Positions 42,271 to 54,779 are shown, counted from the first letter of the stretch. The stretch: DNA of 64,000 nt from Uranotaenia lowii (GCF_029784155.1 NC_073691.1:88357361-88421360), one strand, 5' to 3'. Notes: a model not told the origin generated them from the sequence alone. Numbers and translations: made by a program.

Positions 42271-42386
42271 TTTTTAAACTCAAAATTAAGTAGTTTTGGT
42301 TCGAAACAGCACTTCAGTGGCAGCCCTCAACTTTGAGTTCGACTGAGCAATCGCAAAACTAAGTTCTGATACTCATTACTAAGTTC

Positions 42387-42674
42387 GGAATCAAGTTTGG
42401 ACATTTTTAAGCACGGCAAGATTTGCATTGCCTTTTCATATCCTGCACGGGTTGTCAGTTATGTTGAGAAATGATGCGTTTTGTCGTATTTGGATATCCA
42501 GCCAATTTCGGTGTTTAATTTTAAAATAGAAATAAGGCGGTGCCAAAAACCGAAATTGGCTGGATATCGAAATACGACAAAACGCATCATTTCTCATCAT
42601 AACTGACAACCCGTGCAGGATATGAGAAGGCAATGCAAATCTTGCCGTGCTTAAAAATGTCCAAACTTGATTCC
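42387..42674. repeat. 126-bp-arm palindrome, 36-base spacer
   Basis: Arms 42387-42512 and 42549-42674 are reverse complements with about three mismatches in 126. Pairing ends sharply at both outer borders. It is the longest of the foldback structures here and could produce a long double-stranded RNA if transcribed. Confidence 0.96.
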
Positions 42675-42805
42675 AACTACCGTAAGATGAAATGATGGGA
42701 ATAGAAATATACCAAGAAAAATGATTATGATCACATGGGAGAACTATTCCCTTCATTCCGATAGACATCGACACTCAACCAGTATAATATTCATACGCCA
42801 GGTTG

Positions 42806-42890
42806 GTCTCCTGTAGTAGAATGTTAATACATGGGCCCCGGAGAGGCGCAAGATGTGGGTTCAAATCCTACCGGGAGACAAGGCGAATTT
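42806..42890 (+). repeat. tRNA-like sequence ending in T-run
   Basis: GTCTCCT at 42806 pairs with GGGAGAC near 42873 as an acceptor-like stem, and GTGGGTTCAAATCCTAC gives a T-arm with a B-box. It is about 74 nt long, followed by TTTTTTT at about 42888, a possible Pol III terminator. The anticodon stem does not pair well, so a tRNA pseudogene or SINE head is likelier than a functional tRNA. Confidence 0.5.
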
Positions 42891-44806
42891 TTTTCGCATG
42901 TTTTTCAACATCGATTTTCTCTTATCTAGTTCCTGAAATTTCATCTAAGTTGGATTCATTTCTCTACAAAAAAAGTTGTTGATTATTTTATAAAAAATGT
43001 AGAAATGACTCCAAATGATTTTTTTTAGCTTTATTCATAAAAATATCAACAAGGAAAACTGGCTCACATGTTTAGGATCAAATCTCAGAACTATGAATAT
43101 ATTTCGTCAAAAACATGAGCGCTTTTGGGTATGCAAGACTTCTGCGAAAACAGATTTAAACATACATCCAAGTACGTACATGCATACGTACATACAGCTA
43201 AACTGTCAAAAATAATCAAATAAAATTCAAGTGGAACTTTTTCTTTAATTCAATACTATGCTATTCAAAATCTAGTGGCTTAAACCTATAACAAAAAAAC
43301 ACAACTCGTTTTGAACTATGACTCACTTGATCCCGATATCATACAAAGTCTTCGACGAAGCATAATCTTTCGATTTATGACTCTTTTAAAATTTATTTAA
43401 TTTTAGATTGCTGCTCAGAAAAATTTAAGGCATTGCCCTTTTAAACTTACAAGTAGAGTTGATTCTTCGCAACGTGGGGTCAGGAAAAATACTTTTTATT
43501 GCATTTGCTGATAGAGTACGCTTGAAGTTGCTTCAGAGTGCTGCGACGATGATGCTCTATCGCGGAAAACATGTCTCGATGAAAATTGCTGATAGCAGCG
43601 GGCCCAAGCTCTGCCACATATCACACTCCATAACTCATCGACGAGACGCCAGCAATGAATCTGTCTGGTCCGTAGAACTCCTGGGGATCGGACTAGGTCC
43701 GTCAATTGGAATCACATTTATCATCTCGTTCATCTCACACACTCGCCTAGACTCCGACCATTGATTGGTGCGAGACGCACTACCCTGAAGGGAAAGTCGT
43801 GTCCAATAAATCGATCCCCAGACCTGCAGCCGTTTTGCGGTAGCCAATGCGGATTGATGATGGGAAATTGGTACCGACATCCCAAAAAAAGCGGAATCCT
43901 AATACGAATTCTTTCTATCCGCTTAGGATTTCGAGGATTTTTTTAACCGATTGCTATAGTAGTCATAGCCAGGAACAATCGGAATCATGTTCCTTCTATT
44001 GGAGGAGATCAGAAAAAAAACAAGACATCACATTGCTGATGAACGGAGGTGGTAGATCATTTGTCTTCATCTGCGGAACGCGCTTACCGGTTGATTCGTG
44101 GAGCTGGGTTTCTGAATCATCAATAACGGTTGCTGGGCCGGTCAGCCTCCATCTATTTATGATTTTTTTTGCGCCAACCACTTCTCTCGAATGAATGTCT
44201 AGGCTGCCGAGCCCTAGACCCGGTGAAGTTCGGAAGCGCAACAATGAGTCGGCAGCAGACCTACCATCTCAAATCTTAATTTGGCTAATTTCTTTGTCGA
44301 TGACGCGCGATCGATCGATGAATGAGTGGTATGTCGGTCGCGAGTCGAGTGCTTAGAAATATTTTTTGAATCTATGCTTACGCCTGAAAATATGTGTAAC
44401 CACTGCCTCGAAAAGCTCGACACATCGTTAAAAATGTAGTAGGTACCACCGTTTAATGATTGATGGTTGGTATGCACGGATTATCATGATCGAACCTAGA
44501 TACATACCTACACGTTTAATGATAATTGGAGGTCGCGGATTTTTCCATCCTGAGCCCCCGGTACTAATTGACCCAACAATTAAACGCTAACGAGTTCATA
44601 ATTTGCTGCGCTTGGAGTCAAACCGCACTCGGGTAAATAATTCCGCATTCGAAAATAGATACCTATGCCCTTTAAGATTGGATTTCCACAATGAACGATG
44701 AGACTGCTTGAAAACACATATTAAAGCAACTGTTCATGGAACGATGGTCGATTTTTCAAGTATTTCCTAACATTGTTCCACCGTAGAACTATGCATTGTT
44801 ACGAAT
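42891..44806. other. Low-copy DNA, no gene recognised
   Basis: AT-rich to about 43450, then complex DNA to 44800 with overlapping short frames on both strands, none with a family motif. Possibly host DNA. Confidence 0.3.
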
Positions 44807-45162
44807 TCCAAACACAGGCGCGGATCTAGAGATTGCTCTTAGGGGGGGTGATTTTATAAATTTTCAAAAAATTTGGCAACAACAATCTAAAACAAATTAA
44901 CATTTAAAACACAAAAAAAGCAAGTATCTAGACAAATAAAATATAGATTGCTAATCATTTTATTTAATTTTTTTAAAGAGGTTTGCTGAATAGATTCGTC
45001 TTTTCATATCTTACCGAATACTTATAGCGTTTTTTTTTTTGCAGTGAGTTTTGAAAAACAAGTCAGTGGCTTCGTAACAAGATTTAACAATTGAACAGTT
45101 TTATTAACTGCACCAGTAAGGTTGACTAAAACAGCGGACATACTTCACAAAAATAACCTTGC

Positions 45163-45516
45163 TCAGTTTGAAAAAAAAACTAGCCTATTTTTGAATGTTT
45201 CCAAATGCATTGCACTTGCGTATCGTTTTTCTTTTTCAGCACTTCGGCTTTTCAAATGCTCGGAGTATGGAAACGAAAATTGTGGTGGAGGTACCCAGTG
45301 TCTAGTTAAAATGTTAAGCTTTGTGATATCATCAATAGTTGAGTAAGGTTTAGGATGAGCATTTAAAACAGTACCTATATCTATTTCATAGACCTGGCCT
45401 GCAGCAGATGCGAACGTCTGATCATTCTGGAGATCAGATTTGCTAGTAGAATTTGAAAACATTTCGATACTTTCATGGCTTTCATGGTTCCTCTTATAAT
45501 CTTCGGTGGCATGCAT
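45163..45516 (-). pseudogene. hAT transposase N-terminal fragment, TTF-like
   Basis: 117-codon ATG-started frame. ILTRHWVPPPQFSFPYSEH and KEKRYASAMHLETFKNRLVF resemble the start of the TTF zinc-finger domain found in ZMYM1/DUF4371-type hAT transposases, where a W-x-P-P-x-x-F-x-F-P stretch precedes a Cys-x2-Cys exit. The frame stops at FFSN, before the expected Cys pair. The RNase-H-like catalytic domain is not present in this element. It may be the first part of a deleted transposase. Family assignment by pattern only. Confidence 0.6.
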
Positions 45517-46308
45517 GTTCCTGAAAGCAGAGACTAATGGTAGCAGATCCAGATGTATGCAAAGTTTTATCGATCAGATTTTCGGTTGCTACATCTGGAA
45601 ATAATATCAACTATAGAGTTTTTTTTACAGTTCTTACGCACACTTGACTACGTATACGGATAAGAAAAGGAAAAACAACCTCCACAATTTTAGTGAATAA
45701 AACGTTGATGTCCGTTCAAGGACATGATGGCTTTTGAGGTAATTTTCCCACAGTTAAAAAGTGTTACTGAAAAGGTCAGAATTATGACACGAATATTTTT
45801 AGCCGAAAAAAGAACAATTATTGAACATTTTCATCGGTGGACCAAATAATTTTTTTTTTAAGAACACCATCAAGTGTGGTAAATATGCATAAATAAGAAA
45901 TCTCTTTATGATCAACATGAAAATTAATGTAGGCTTCTTTCAGGCCTTTTCAAGAAATGATTTCCGACGTTTCTGGTACTGGCTTACAACAACTCTGGAT
46001 ATCGGTTAATAAAGAAAACCAATCTGCTGTCATGCTTAAGGAAATTCCTTAAAGAGTGAGGTTCAAGCTTTATCCTTTTTCGCACGCCCGAAGCCAACAC
46101 GAAGTTATACATGCGCATACCCATACGCATAAATTCAAGCATATTTTTAAGCAGCTATTGAATTCTTATGCACGCGTAAAAATGGTAATGTCTATGTTAA
46201 GATATTTTGACACATGAAAAAGTATTATTTTATCAAAATTTAGTTAAAAAATGTGTGACCATTTTAATGATTATTTTTTTCCGCCTGGGGGGGTGATCAC
46301 CCCCATCA

Positions 46309-46326
46309 CCCCCCCCCCCCCCCCCC
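46309..46326. repeat. Poly-C run of 18
   Basis: An uninterrupted C-run in the right subterminal region of the hAT element. Its exact length is prone to sequencing error. Confidence 0.85.
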
Positions 46327-46349
46327 GTAGATCCGCGCATGTCCAAACA

Positions 46350-47273
46350 TGTAATATTATTGTTCCAAAAATGATGGAAAAGTTAGACAACCCACTACGA
46401 AATAGCTAGCTAGAATGGCACATGGGATCCATCCCAAAAAAAAAGAGTTGTCTCCCGACGACGACGACGTTTGTGATGCATCCAGCAATGTTGCCGGCCC
46501 AAGTCAAACGACTCACTTGGCCTCTGTTTTCTGGGGGATGTTCTGTTTTGTTTATTCGATTTCTCCTAACTCAACATTCCACCCGCGCGCGCATTTTTGC
46601 CTCTTCATGCAGCTGCACCCAAAATGTAAACATAATTCCGACTCTCCCAAGGACCCGAGGCTGACTGGCTGACTGGCATCGGAAAGCAAAACGGAAATGT
46701 ACCATCATCATCATCTTGCTCATCCTTTGTTGTTGGCCCTGGGTTTGTTCGCACCCAGACGGATGATGGTTGGCTTCGTCGCGGGAAGTGCGGAAGACAA
46801 TTCGGGCTAATTCTGATGCAGCCGCTCTGCTTCTATGGTGAAATAATAAAGCAGCTTCGCCGCTCGCTGTCGTCGTCGTAGGACGAACAATCTCTCTTTG
46901 CTGGATAACTTTTCAGATTGAAACCGAAAACTGCTGCAATATTTAGAACGGACTTGTCTCAGCCTTCAGGGGGGTTAACGGTCGGTGTTTGTTGAATCTG
47001 ATTTCCGGGGTGCATTTCCGGTGGAAAAAAAACGACTGTTCAAAAGTAATCGCCTGATATTCGGTGGTGGCAGGGAGCGATTTCTCACAAAATTGAGGGA
47101 GATTAGTTAATACATATTTGGTATTTTTCATTTAAATAAAAAACTTTGCCTCTTGTTTTTTTGCAATTATGTATTTTTTAATGGGTCATGCGTTATTTTA
47201 TTTTTAACATTGCAATTTTTATCGAGCTTTGTTCGAACTATGACCAAAAATTTGTTTTGCATAAGTGAAGGCG
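46350..47273. other. Low-copy DNA, no gene recognised
   Basis: Complex, with GACGACGACGACG near 46456 and CATCATCATCAT near 46703. Overlapping frames are without motifs. Likely host noncoding DNA. Confidence 0.35.
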
Positions 47274-47452
47274 ATTTTTTTTGTTTCGATTACAGTCGTT
47301 GTACCATCTTTGTGGCATTCGCGACTTCATCAACGTTCCAGTTTGCAGACTTTTATGGAAAAACTTATCCGGCAAAACTGTGTTCGATATTTACTCTTGG
47401 TCTCGAAGACGCGGACATCAGCTTAGGAACAGACTTGCCAACTGAGCAAGTC
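47274..47452 (-). repeat. tRNA-derived SINE, family A, near-full copy
   Basis: The minus strand carries the tRNA-like head (CAAGTCTGTTCCTAAGCTG, GTCTTCGAGACC at the B-box position, eroded) and the body (GTTTTGCCGGATAAGTTTTT, AACGTTGATGAAGTCGCG, AAGATGGTACAACGACTGTA). It ends in an A-run matching 60300. It overlaps a plus-strand open frame that is not a gene. Confidence 0.8.
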
Positions 47453-47552
47453 AAAGATTTGCCTTTTAAATCGCGTTTCCATATGCTGGAATATGATTGT
47501 TTTGTATCAAGCGTCTGTTAATTTTAAAATTTCATGCTTCCAAGCTTTAATT

Positions 47553-47850
47553 TTTATGAATTCAGCTAGTAGAATTTGTTGGAGTATTTTTTTACCCCTA
47601 AATGTATGCAGCACCATTATGCTTTTTCTTTAAAAAGTTTTTGACAGAAAAGATGTAAAATTCATTCCGAACAAAACCAAAAATTACTACAATTGGTGCT
47701 TTATGCGTAATGACATCATTTCAATAATAAAAATTAATAATTAATTAATTAATTAATTAATTAATTGATTAATTAATTAATTAATAATTAATAAAAACTA
47801 TAAACTTTCAAACGTTTTCATTTGATTTTTCTTCAAAAACAATGTTCGTT
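47553..47850 (+). repeat. Repeat family C, copy 1
   Basis: TACCCCTAAATGTATGCAGC, ACCAAAAATTACTACAATTG and TTTCAAACGTTTTCATTTG match 53417-53645 in order. A TTAA microsatellite expanded inside this copy. A reverse copy is at 62080-62215. Confidence 0.8.
47731..47793. repeat. (TTAA)n microsatellite
   Basis: About 60 bases of TTAA/AATT steps with one TTGA interruption, inside repeat family C copy 1. Confidence 0.95.
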
Positions 47851-48344
47851 GCAACTTTCTCCGTTTTTCTTAATAGGGCGAAAATAGCATGTCTTCGTAA
47901 ATTTGAAAATAACTGGTGAAACTAATAATTTTTCTGACGACGTCAGTTTGATGTCCCATCAACCTTATACCTTTTGATGTACACGCGGTATGATTATCTG
48001 TGGACATTAAGTTTTTAAAAGCCATTGAAGTTACAAACTGTTGCAGGAATGCAATTATTATTATTATTTTTTTCATCAGTTCTTGTTTTCGAGCCAACTT
48101 CTGAAAATGGACAAAAATAAAATTTCAAAAATTGTGCAAATATTTGCATAACTTTACTACACAACCAAATTTAGAAAACCAACTGAATCTTTGACAATTT
48201 GCATTGACCTTTGATCAGTTGTGTGTATCATATTGTGAAAAAATAACAAAAACTAACAAAACTAACAAAAACTACCAAACTACATAGAAATTAACTACAA
48301 AAATAACATAGAAATTTTTTATACCAAATTGATATTGGTTCAGG
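47851..48344. other. Unassigned AT-rich DNA
   Basis: Includes a CAAAAACTAAC-type short tandem run near 48245-48290. No gene seen. Confidence 0.3.
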
Positions 48345-49097
48345 CTTAAAGTAGGCTTATCATACCCTGCAATGCCAAAAAGATAATTTTCACTATTTTT
48401 GTATTCATTGTATACCTAAAGGCGCTTAATATCTCCAGATTTTAGACCGATGACTAGAAGATTATGAAAATTTGATATCTAGGTATCAATTGGATCTGCG
48501 CTCCGTGGTCAATCGCATGTTTGTTTTTTACTCATAGCACTGAGTAATTTCTTAGATAACATAAATCTAAAAAAAAATGTGGTGACAAATAATTACGAAC
48601 TGATTTTGGTTTATTTGGGGAAATTGAATCCAAATTTGCAAAATTGTTAATTTCGTTTTTCTCTAACAGCTTCAGTTTTTGAGAAACAAACGCTTTTTTA
48701 TCAAAAACGGCGACATTCCAATTAAAAACACAACTGAAATTAATAAATTTACATAAATTATCAACTTTTTCGACGACAATTTTGGCTTCTAAGAAAAATG
48801 TCACATAAGATGTTTATTTGTTTCTTTTCTGTGTTCGGTCAAAAACAATTTCAAAATAATATTATACTCATTAATGCGATAGCGCTCCTTAAGTGATATC
48901 CGATCTTTTGGTTGCTTGGGAGGAGTTGGATTTCTTGTCAATTTTTGTCCAAGATGCAGAACCAAATGTTCAAGAATGGAAAGAAACAAGTTCGTAATAA
49001 ATGTCCTTATACAAACAAAAAGAGTAAATTTAGTAAAAATTCACGTAAAAAAGAGTACACCCACTTTGTGATCGAAAAAAAAGTACATGTACACTAG
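48345..49097 (-). mobile_element. TAGGGTTACCATA hAT family, decayed reverse copy
   Basis: Landmarks in reverse: CTTATCATACCCTGC at the start, TATACCTAAAGGCGC, then AAAAGAGTACACCCAC and AAAAGTACATGTACAC at the end. The termini are eroded. Confidence 0.65.
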
Positions 49098-49390
49098 ACT
49101 GCCCCAAATTTGTATGGGAAATTTCATGCTTGTGGAATGTTATGCGCTGCAGGCTAAAATTGAACCTTGGCCTAGTACAAGGTCTCATGCCAAATTTGAG
49201 CCCGATCGGATCCCGGGAAGGGATCACTCAACGAGCCTAAAGCACTGATCAGTGCCTGGTCAGTGCCTAAAGTTTGTATGGAATTTTGAGACATTGTAGT
49301 AAAAAATGTAACTACGAAAAACAAATTTTCAAGACCAAAACCCCAAAAGATGTTGTCAGTTATTTGAAGCTTTCGGATCAATTTTTATGC
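49098..49390. repeat. Likely dispersed repeat fragment
   Basis: ACTGCCCCAAATTTGTATGG, CATGCCAAATTTGAGCCCGA and the near-duplicate CAGTGCC phrases have the look of a dispersed mosquito repeat I have met before. That recollection is not verifiable here. Confidence 0.35.
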
Positions 49391-51940
49391 CTAGAATTAA
49401 AGGGAAAGTGTGTATACCTCATTACCGTACTTTTCACAAGTTGACAAGTTGTCTACTGTTCGAGAAATCTTCTGGTAAATGACAATCCGCCAAGTAGTAT
49501 GCGCCTTTGGGTATACCATAAAATGTTTAAAGATTAATTTAAAAGTAGTACCAAAGGCGCTTATGCTTGATGAGTGCGACTCCTTAGATGAAATATTCTT
49601 ATTATAAAACGATTGTAGAAAGGAGGACGTAGTTGGGTTTTTGTGCAAAAAAACAGGATAGTGGTAAAATATTGTCATTATCCTTTAAACTTTTATTGAT
49701 CCTCAAAGAAGGCAATTTGACGAATTCCACATAAAACAGAAAACCGATCAAATACTCCATTTCAGATGATTTACAAAAAAGGTAGCCAAAGAACAATGTC
49801 AAACCCGAACAATGTTGCACTAGAAACAATTAAGTTTCGTGTCGGAAGCTTTTCCTAAATTGAATGTTCAAATGGGAGGAACAAGCTCACTCCTATTCCA
49901 GTTAACAAAGTCACAATACCTTTTTGGCTGCCAAAAAGCAAAATGTTGTTTGAATCGGTTTGCGTCCCGGATAACACAGAATTTGTTTCAACGAATTAAG
50001 AGACGTTTGTTTGTATGTTTTTTTTTTGTTTATTACATTCGAAAATAAAATACAACTGGCGCTAGACAAACGCCACGAAACGGCACTGATGGAAGCGGGA
50101 AAAAAGGATCAAATGAAGAGCAAAAAAAATCCGGACAGTCAAACCCAACCAGCTGATGTTTGAATTTGCACCGAAAACTAAAAGAACATGTCACTTTCAT
50201 TAGTTTTAATACCATTTGGTGGAGCTGATGCTAGGAGGGGTCGATGCAGGGATGCACAGTTTTAAGCCGATACGGTTTCAGTGAGATGGAAAAAAAGGCG
50301 CTTCACACTCACAGCTTCCATCCAATAATGGCTGCTGCAAGTTGGCCACCGCCGGACTGGGCCAGCTCACAAAGCGGTTCGGAATCGGTGCAACGCCTAA
50401 TGTCCGGAAAATTCGGTACAGTGGAAAAAGCGTTGTGATGGGTTTAAATTTTCAGTCGGTCCAGTTTTTCCTGGAGTCGGTTTTTTTTTATTTTATATTT
50501 TGAACAGGCGAAAGAGGTGAAAGTTGAAGGTCGGAGGGGTCGATTGGGGGTACTTTTCGTTTGCCAATTTGAAGAATTAATGGCCAGTGGAAGCCAACCG
50601 AAAACTTTACCGGCGAGTTGGCTAATTGCAAATGAATGTTGTAGCCACAGCCGGCAGCTGGCCTGATGCCCACGTGCTCTTAATGTGAAAATCTCCGGAT
50701 CAAGTTGGAAGCATGCTGGGAAGAGGTTCTTGCACTACCTTCCTACTAAATATGACCGGAACCGACCGAGAGATAGAGAGTGCTGCATCCCCGAAAAGTT
50801 GCTGGCTCGGTCGAAAATGCCGATAATGGTTTTATGGGATTCTAATATCATTGCATGGACTAAATACTCCTGGAAGCTCTCTTATGTACTTCGGGTTGGA
50901 TTTTTAGATTCAAGCTGTGCTGTCATGTGCCTCCACAAAGTAGATAAGCACATTTGATGGATATTGTTTCAATCAGAATGATAAACATTTATTCTCAGAA
51001 ACTGAACATAGTTCAACTGCCCATTGAACGTACAACATCGAAAATGCCACATTTGCAGTATCTACAGAACCATAAATTGCCCGGAAAAGTTCATTGGCCA
51101 GTGCTGTATTGGGCATCACAGGCTGGACGTGACTCATTTCGGTGCTTCTTTGTCTTGTCAACTTCTCTCCCCGAACTTTGAGGAGCAACGAAAATACCCA
51201 TCCCTATTTGGAGTAAAATTGTAGCCCTTACGCACCGGCCAAACAAAACATTTGGCGTGAATGTCAAATTTCATCCCCCTCGCTCGATAGGGCTCTCGCG
51301 TAAGTTTAGTTTCGGCAAAGGAAAATTCGAAACAACCGAGTCAAAGTGCTCGCTCGTAAATAACATCCGCCAAAGTGTCGTATTTCTGATCTCCACGGCC
51401 GGGTTCAGCGGTTCCGAATCTTATCTGCTCATACGCGTTCGCTTGGCCAAACTAGGAATGGGAGTTAGCAGGGCTTGTTGATTTTTTTTTGGGAACGTTG
51501 AGGTCAACAAAACTGGTGTTTTCAACTCAAATATCGTTACGCTTATTATCAACATATTTTTTGTTCAACTAAATTTTTTAGGCCTTTACCAACCTTTCGA
51601 TGATTAAGTTTTCGACATTCAGTTTTGGTTTTCGTCAAGCACATCCTCACTTCTTTGTGTCCAAAGGAATGTGAATCATCATGTGGATTTGTTAGCCTAC
51701 TTTAAGACGTTTGAATTCAATAAATAGATATCTCGTCAAACTGGATATCATACAATCTTTTGATACTGTTGGTGTACGAATGTTTTTAGGACAATCACTA
51801 ATTTAAAAAAAATATAATTCAGTTACCAGTCTGGGCTAAAAAGAATCAAAATGCAAATCAAAGACTAACTTAATAATTCTCGTTTCCGTATACTGTAATA
51901 TGATTGTTTTGCATCACGCGATTGTTAATTTCAAAATTTC
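49391..51940. other. Mostly low-copy DNA, no gene recognised
   Basis: 49391-50040 is AT-rich, with AAAGGCGCTTATGC and GCGCCTTTGGGTATACC motifs seen in other repeats. 50050-51480 is complex with short frames lacking motifs. It may be host intron DNA. Confidence 0.3.
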
Positions 51941-53416
51941 ATCCATTTATTACTTAGCTGGCCAGAAGGGCCAGCTACTACTGCCCTCGAACTCCTGGTC
52001 AAGCCACGGGAATTCAAGTGAGGGTGGGCTCACATGCGGCCTCTTTTGCTTGGCTAGCAGAGCAGAGGTTGCGGAGAACCTCGGGTCGGCTTTAACAATG
52101 GGCACTGGTCGGATGTTCTCAGGAAAACACAATTTTTTCAAATTTTCAATCCTGTATATTATATAAAAAACTTACGTGTTGTGTGTGTGTGTGTGTGTGT
52201 GGGTATGAAGTGTAACTGCTGCTGCTGCTGGGCCGGCCGGCTACGATGATGGGATTCTCGCTCAGGATTCACGTGTTTCTCGGGGATGAACCAAGGACCA
52301 AGGACATTAGCTTGCCCTCGCGGAAAAGACCAACTCTTTCCTGTTGCCCTGGATGGTGCCCGCAGCGCTAACGCTCCGCAGGCTCCTCGACAGAGCGATG
52401 GAACCGGAGGGACACGTCCGAAATTTCACGTACCCGTTTGAAGGGATCGAACAGTGCCCTCCTGAACCAACTCCACAGGAGACCTCCTTTGACGACAGCC
52501 AGAGATTTAGACGACAGTTATGGCGTGCCGCCCTCGTGGTGGATATGAAGTTTGTTCGGTTATCCTGCTCCAACTTGTGGGCTAAGAACGTCTGAGTAGT
52601 ATGTAGGACCAATGCTGGAGCAACGATTTGTCCTTAGGATGCACCGGCCCGTTTGCTTAGGACCAAATGGTGCCTCGTGTGTCAAGGTTTCAATGTCAAA
52701 CCTTCTGGATGGTACGTCTGATCAATACCGGAGTAACGGATCGAAGATGCACTGGTCCGTTTGCTTTGAACCAATTGGTGCCACGTGTATCAAGGTTTCA
52801 ATATTAAACCTTCTGGGTCCTGGTAAGGTATTTTTGGGTTAGGATGGGAATTTCGCTTATCGCTTTGTTACTCACTTGATCCAATAATTCTCATCACTTC
52901 ACTAGTCTTTCCACTTCACTTGACTTAATACTTTTAACTAAGATTCGATGTAACTTAGTATGAGGCTCGATGTTTGCCGTTTGCTGGTCGAAGTTGGAAA
53001 GAACTAGTGATGACAGTTTCCCTATAAGCTACCCATTCTAGTTGGCATTTCCGTTTCAGTTTCCACTGACATTTCCCAACTCTGGCTCATCTATCGCGAG
53101 AATATATATTTTGTGTTTTCGTGTTAAGTGTCATGTGTGTAGAATGTGTACTTTTTATCCATTATTTGAGTGATCGCTATCGTATTTATTTTACAATATT
53201 TGTGTGTTGATATTCAAATCTCTAACTAGCTAGGTCCTTTTAAATTATATAACAGATTTTGTTCTTATATATTTGAATAATAAGCGGGAAAACTTATCGA
53301 TATTTTATCGATGAATAATTATTAACCTTAGCACTCACATTGAATGCTCTCAATGCTTGCTCTCGGTGGGTTCTGATTGGGCAAAATACCCCAATGGTAA
53401 CACATTTAAACATTAT
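51941..53416. other. GC-balanced block with short repeats
   Basis: Contains (GT)n at about 52180-52201, (CTG)4 at about 52219 and an 83-codon plus-strand frame at 52344-52595 that shows no motif. A tandem duplication follows at 52608-52821. The base composition differs from the neighbours and could mark an unrecognised retroelement end or a host exon. I cannot choose. Confidence 0.3.
52608..52821. repeat. Tandem duplication, unit about 110 bp
   Basis: GACCAATGCTGGAGCAACG... (52608) and GATCAATACCGGAGTAACG... (52720) are about 80-85% alike by eye. Shared phrases include CGTTTGCTTNGAACCAA, GTCAAGGTTTCAAT/ATCAAGGTTTCAAT and AAACCTTCTGG. Confidence 0.85.
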
Positions 53417-53645
53417 TTTTTATGATTTCAGCTGGTACAATTTTTTGTAGTATATTTTACCCCTAAATGTATGCAGCACCCTTATGCTTTTTCTTAAAAA
53501 AACATTTTTGACCGAAAACATGTAAAATTAAATTCCAACAAAACCAAAAATTACTGCAATTGGTGCTTTACGCATTACAACATAGCAAATAACCCTATTA
53601 ATTTTCAAACGTTTTCATTTATTTTTTCTTTAAAAATAATTTATA
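53417..53645 (+). repeat. Repeat family C, copy 2
   Basis: Same order of phrases as 47553-47850 without the TTAA microsatellite. About 85% alike by eye. Confidence 0.8.
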
Positions 53646-54779
53646 TTCATTTATTTTAAGCTGAATTTAGACACTGCCTCACAAGTTGGCCGCAAAAGGA
53701 AGAGTTTGCCATAATCTAAGAAAGAGCTCGGTCTGCGACACACAAAGAAAAAACACTGAAGAAGCCCTCACTGGAACGAAAAGCGGGCCCGGGAAAGATG
53801 GGAAATCGTTTGATCTATTTTACGCTTTGATTCCTGCTGTCAGATTTTATCCAATTCGCTGATATTTTTCCTGCATGCTTCCGTCGTTTGCTACTAAATT
53901 GTGACATGGCGGTGGCGGTTGATGCTATCATCGGCATCTTTCTAAGTTCCCTTCTCGTTGGTGGAAATCTTGAAAGCCTAACTAATTCTTGCGAAAACAT
54001 TTGGGGGAAAACAGCCCTGCTGTAGTTTGACGAACATTTTGGGATTTGAGAGTTTTGGACAAATTATGATACATTGAAGTCATATCTAAAGCACATAAGA
54101 TAACGTTGATTGATTTTTTTATACTTAATTTTCCGTCTAGAAATTCTATCATCTGAGGTTAAAGAGTATTTTTCAATTATTCGATCGAAAAAAAACGTAA
54201 AATTTATAACGGTTTTCAATAACGCATATCATTATTATTTTTGGAATAACCGAGCAACATAATAACTTTGACTAACTACTGTGCTGTATAATACAGGAGC
54301 CCGAAATAATGGGAATATCGATTGAAATTGTCACCGAAAGCCAATCGGTCCGGTCCCTGGCATGGCAACCCACCCTCGACCCGGTAGTTTGTTGGTGAAA
54401 ACAATAATGGAAATCTGAATAATGAAAATTATTTTCATTCATCGCGGACTTCCACCCGCATTCTATCAACCGAGCCTACATTTGCTGCATGTGGAACACA
54501 GATGCAACCCACGCAGTTCAGTTTCAACATTTTCCATTGACATAAATTTATTCATTCGAAGGTCAAGTTTTGCTGCGACACATTTGCAAAATTGAGCACT
54601 GCATCGCATCCCGACATATTGGTGGTGTCAGCGTCAGGCTGTTTAAGCCGGGGATTTTGGATAACTGCCTACGATTTGGGGTTGAAACGCACTGGTCGAT
54701 TGTTTCCGGCTTTAAAAGTGTGAAAGTTCAAATGTTCTTTTAAGTTTTATCATGCATAAGTTGGATGTAAGAACAACTA
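53646..54779. other. Low-copy DNA, no gene recognised
   Basis: No element ends, RNA gene or convincing frame seen. The GGAAATCTGAATAATGAAAA region near 54410 is AT-rich, the remainder complex. Confidence 0.3.

Larger units (their letters stand above)
44815..46341 (-). mobile_element. hAT element, 1527 bp, 8-bp target duplication
   Basis: TCCAAACA at 44807-44814 and 46342-46349. The termini are CAGGCGCGGATCTA and, inward from the right, CATGCGCGGATCTA. Subterminal GGGGGGGTGAT and ATCACCCCCC runs mirror each other. A minus-strand frame encodes a TTF zinc-finger-like segment of a ZMYM1-type hAT transposase. The rest of the transposase is deleted. Confidence 0.92.

Noticed and set aside
44840..46330. 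G-run and C-run as telomere-like or rDNA sequence
   Set aside because: They sit symmetrically inside a hAT element bounded by an 8-bp duplication, so they are its subterminal regions.
47153..47521. 122-codon plus-strand frame
   Set aside because: It overlaps a SINE lying on the minus strand and has no protein motif.
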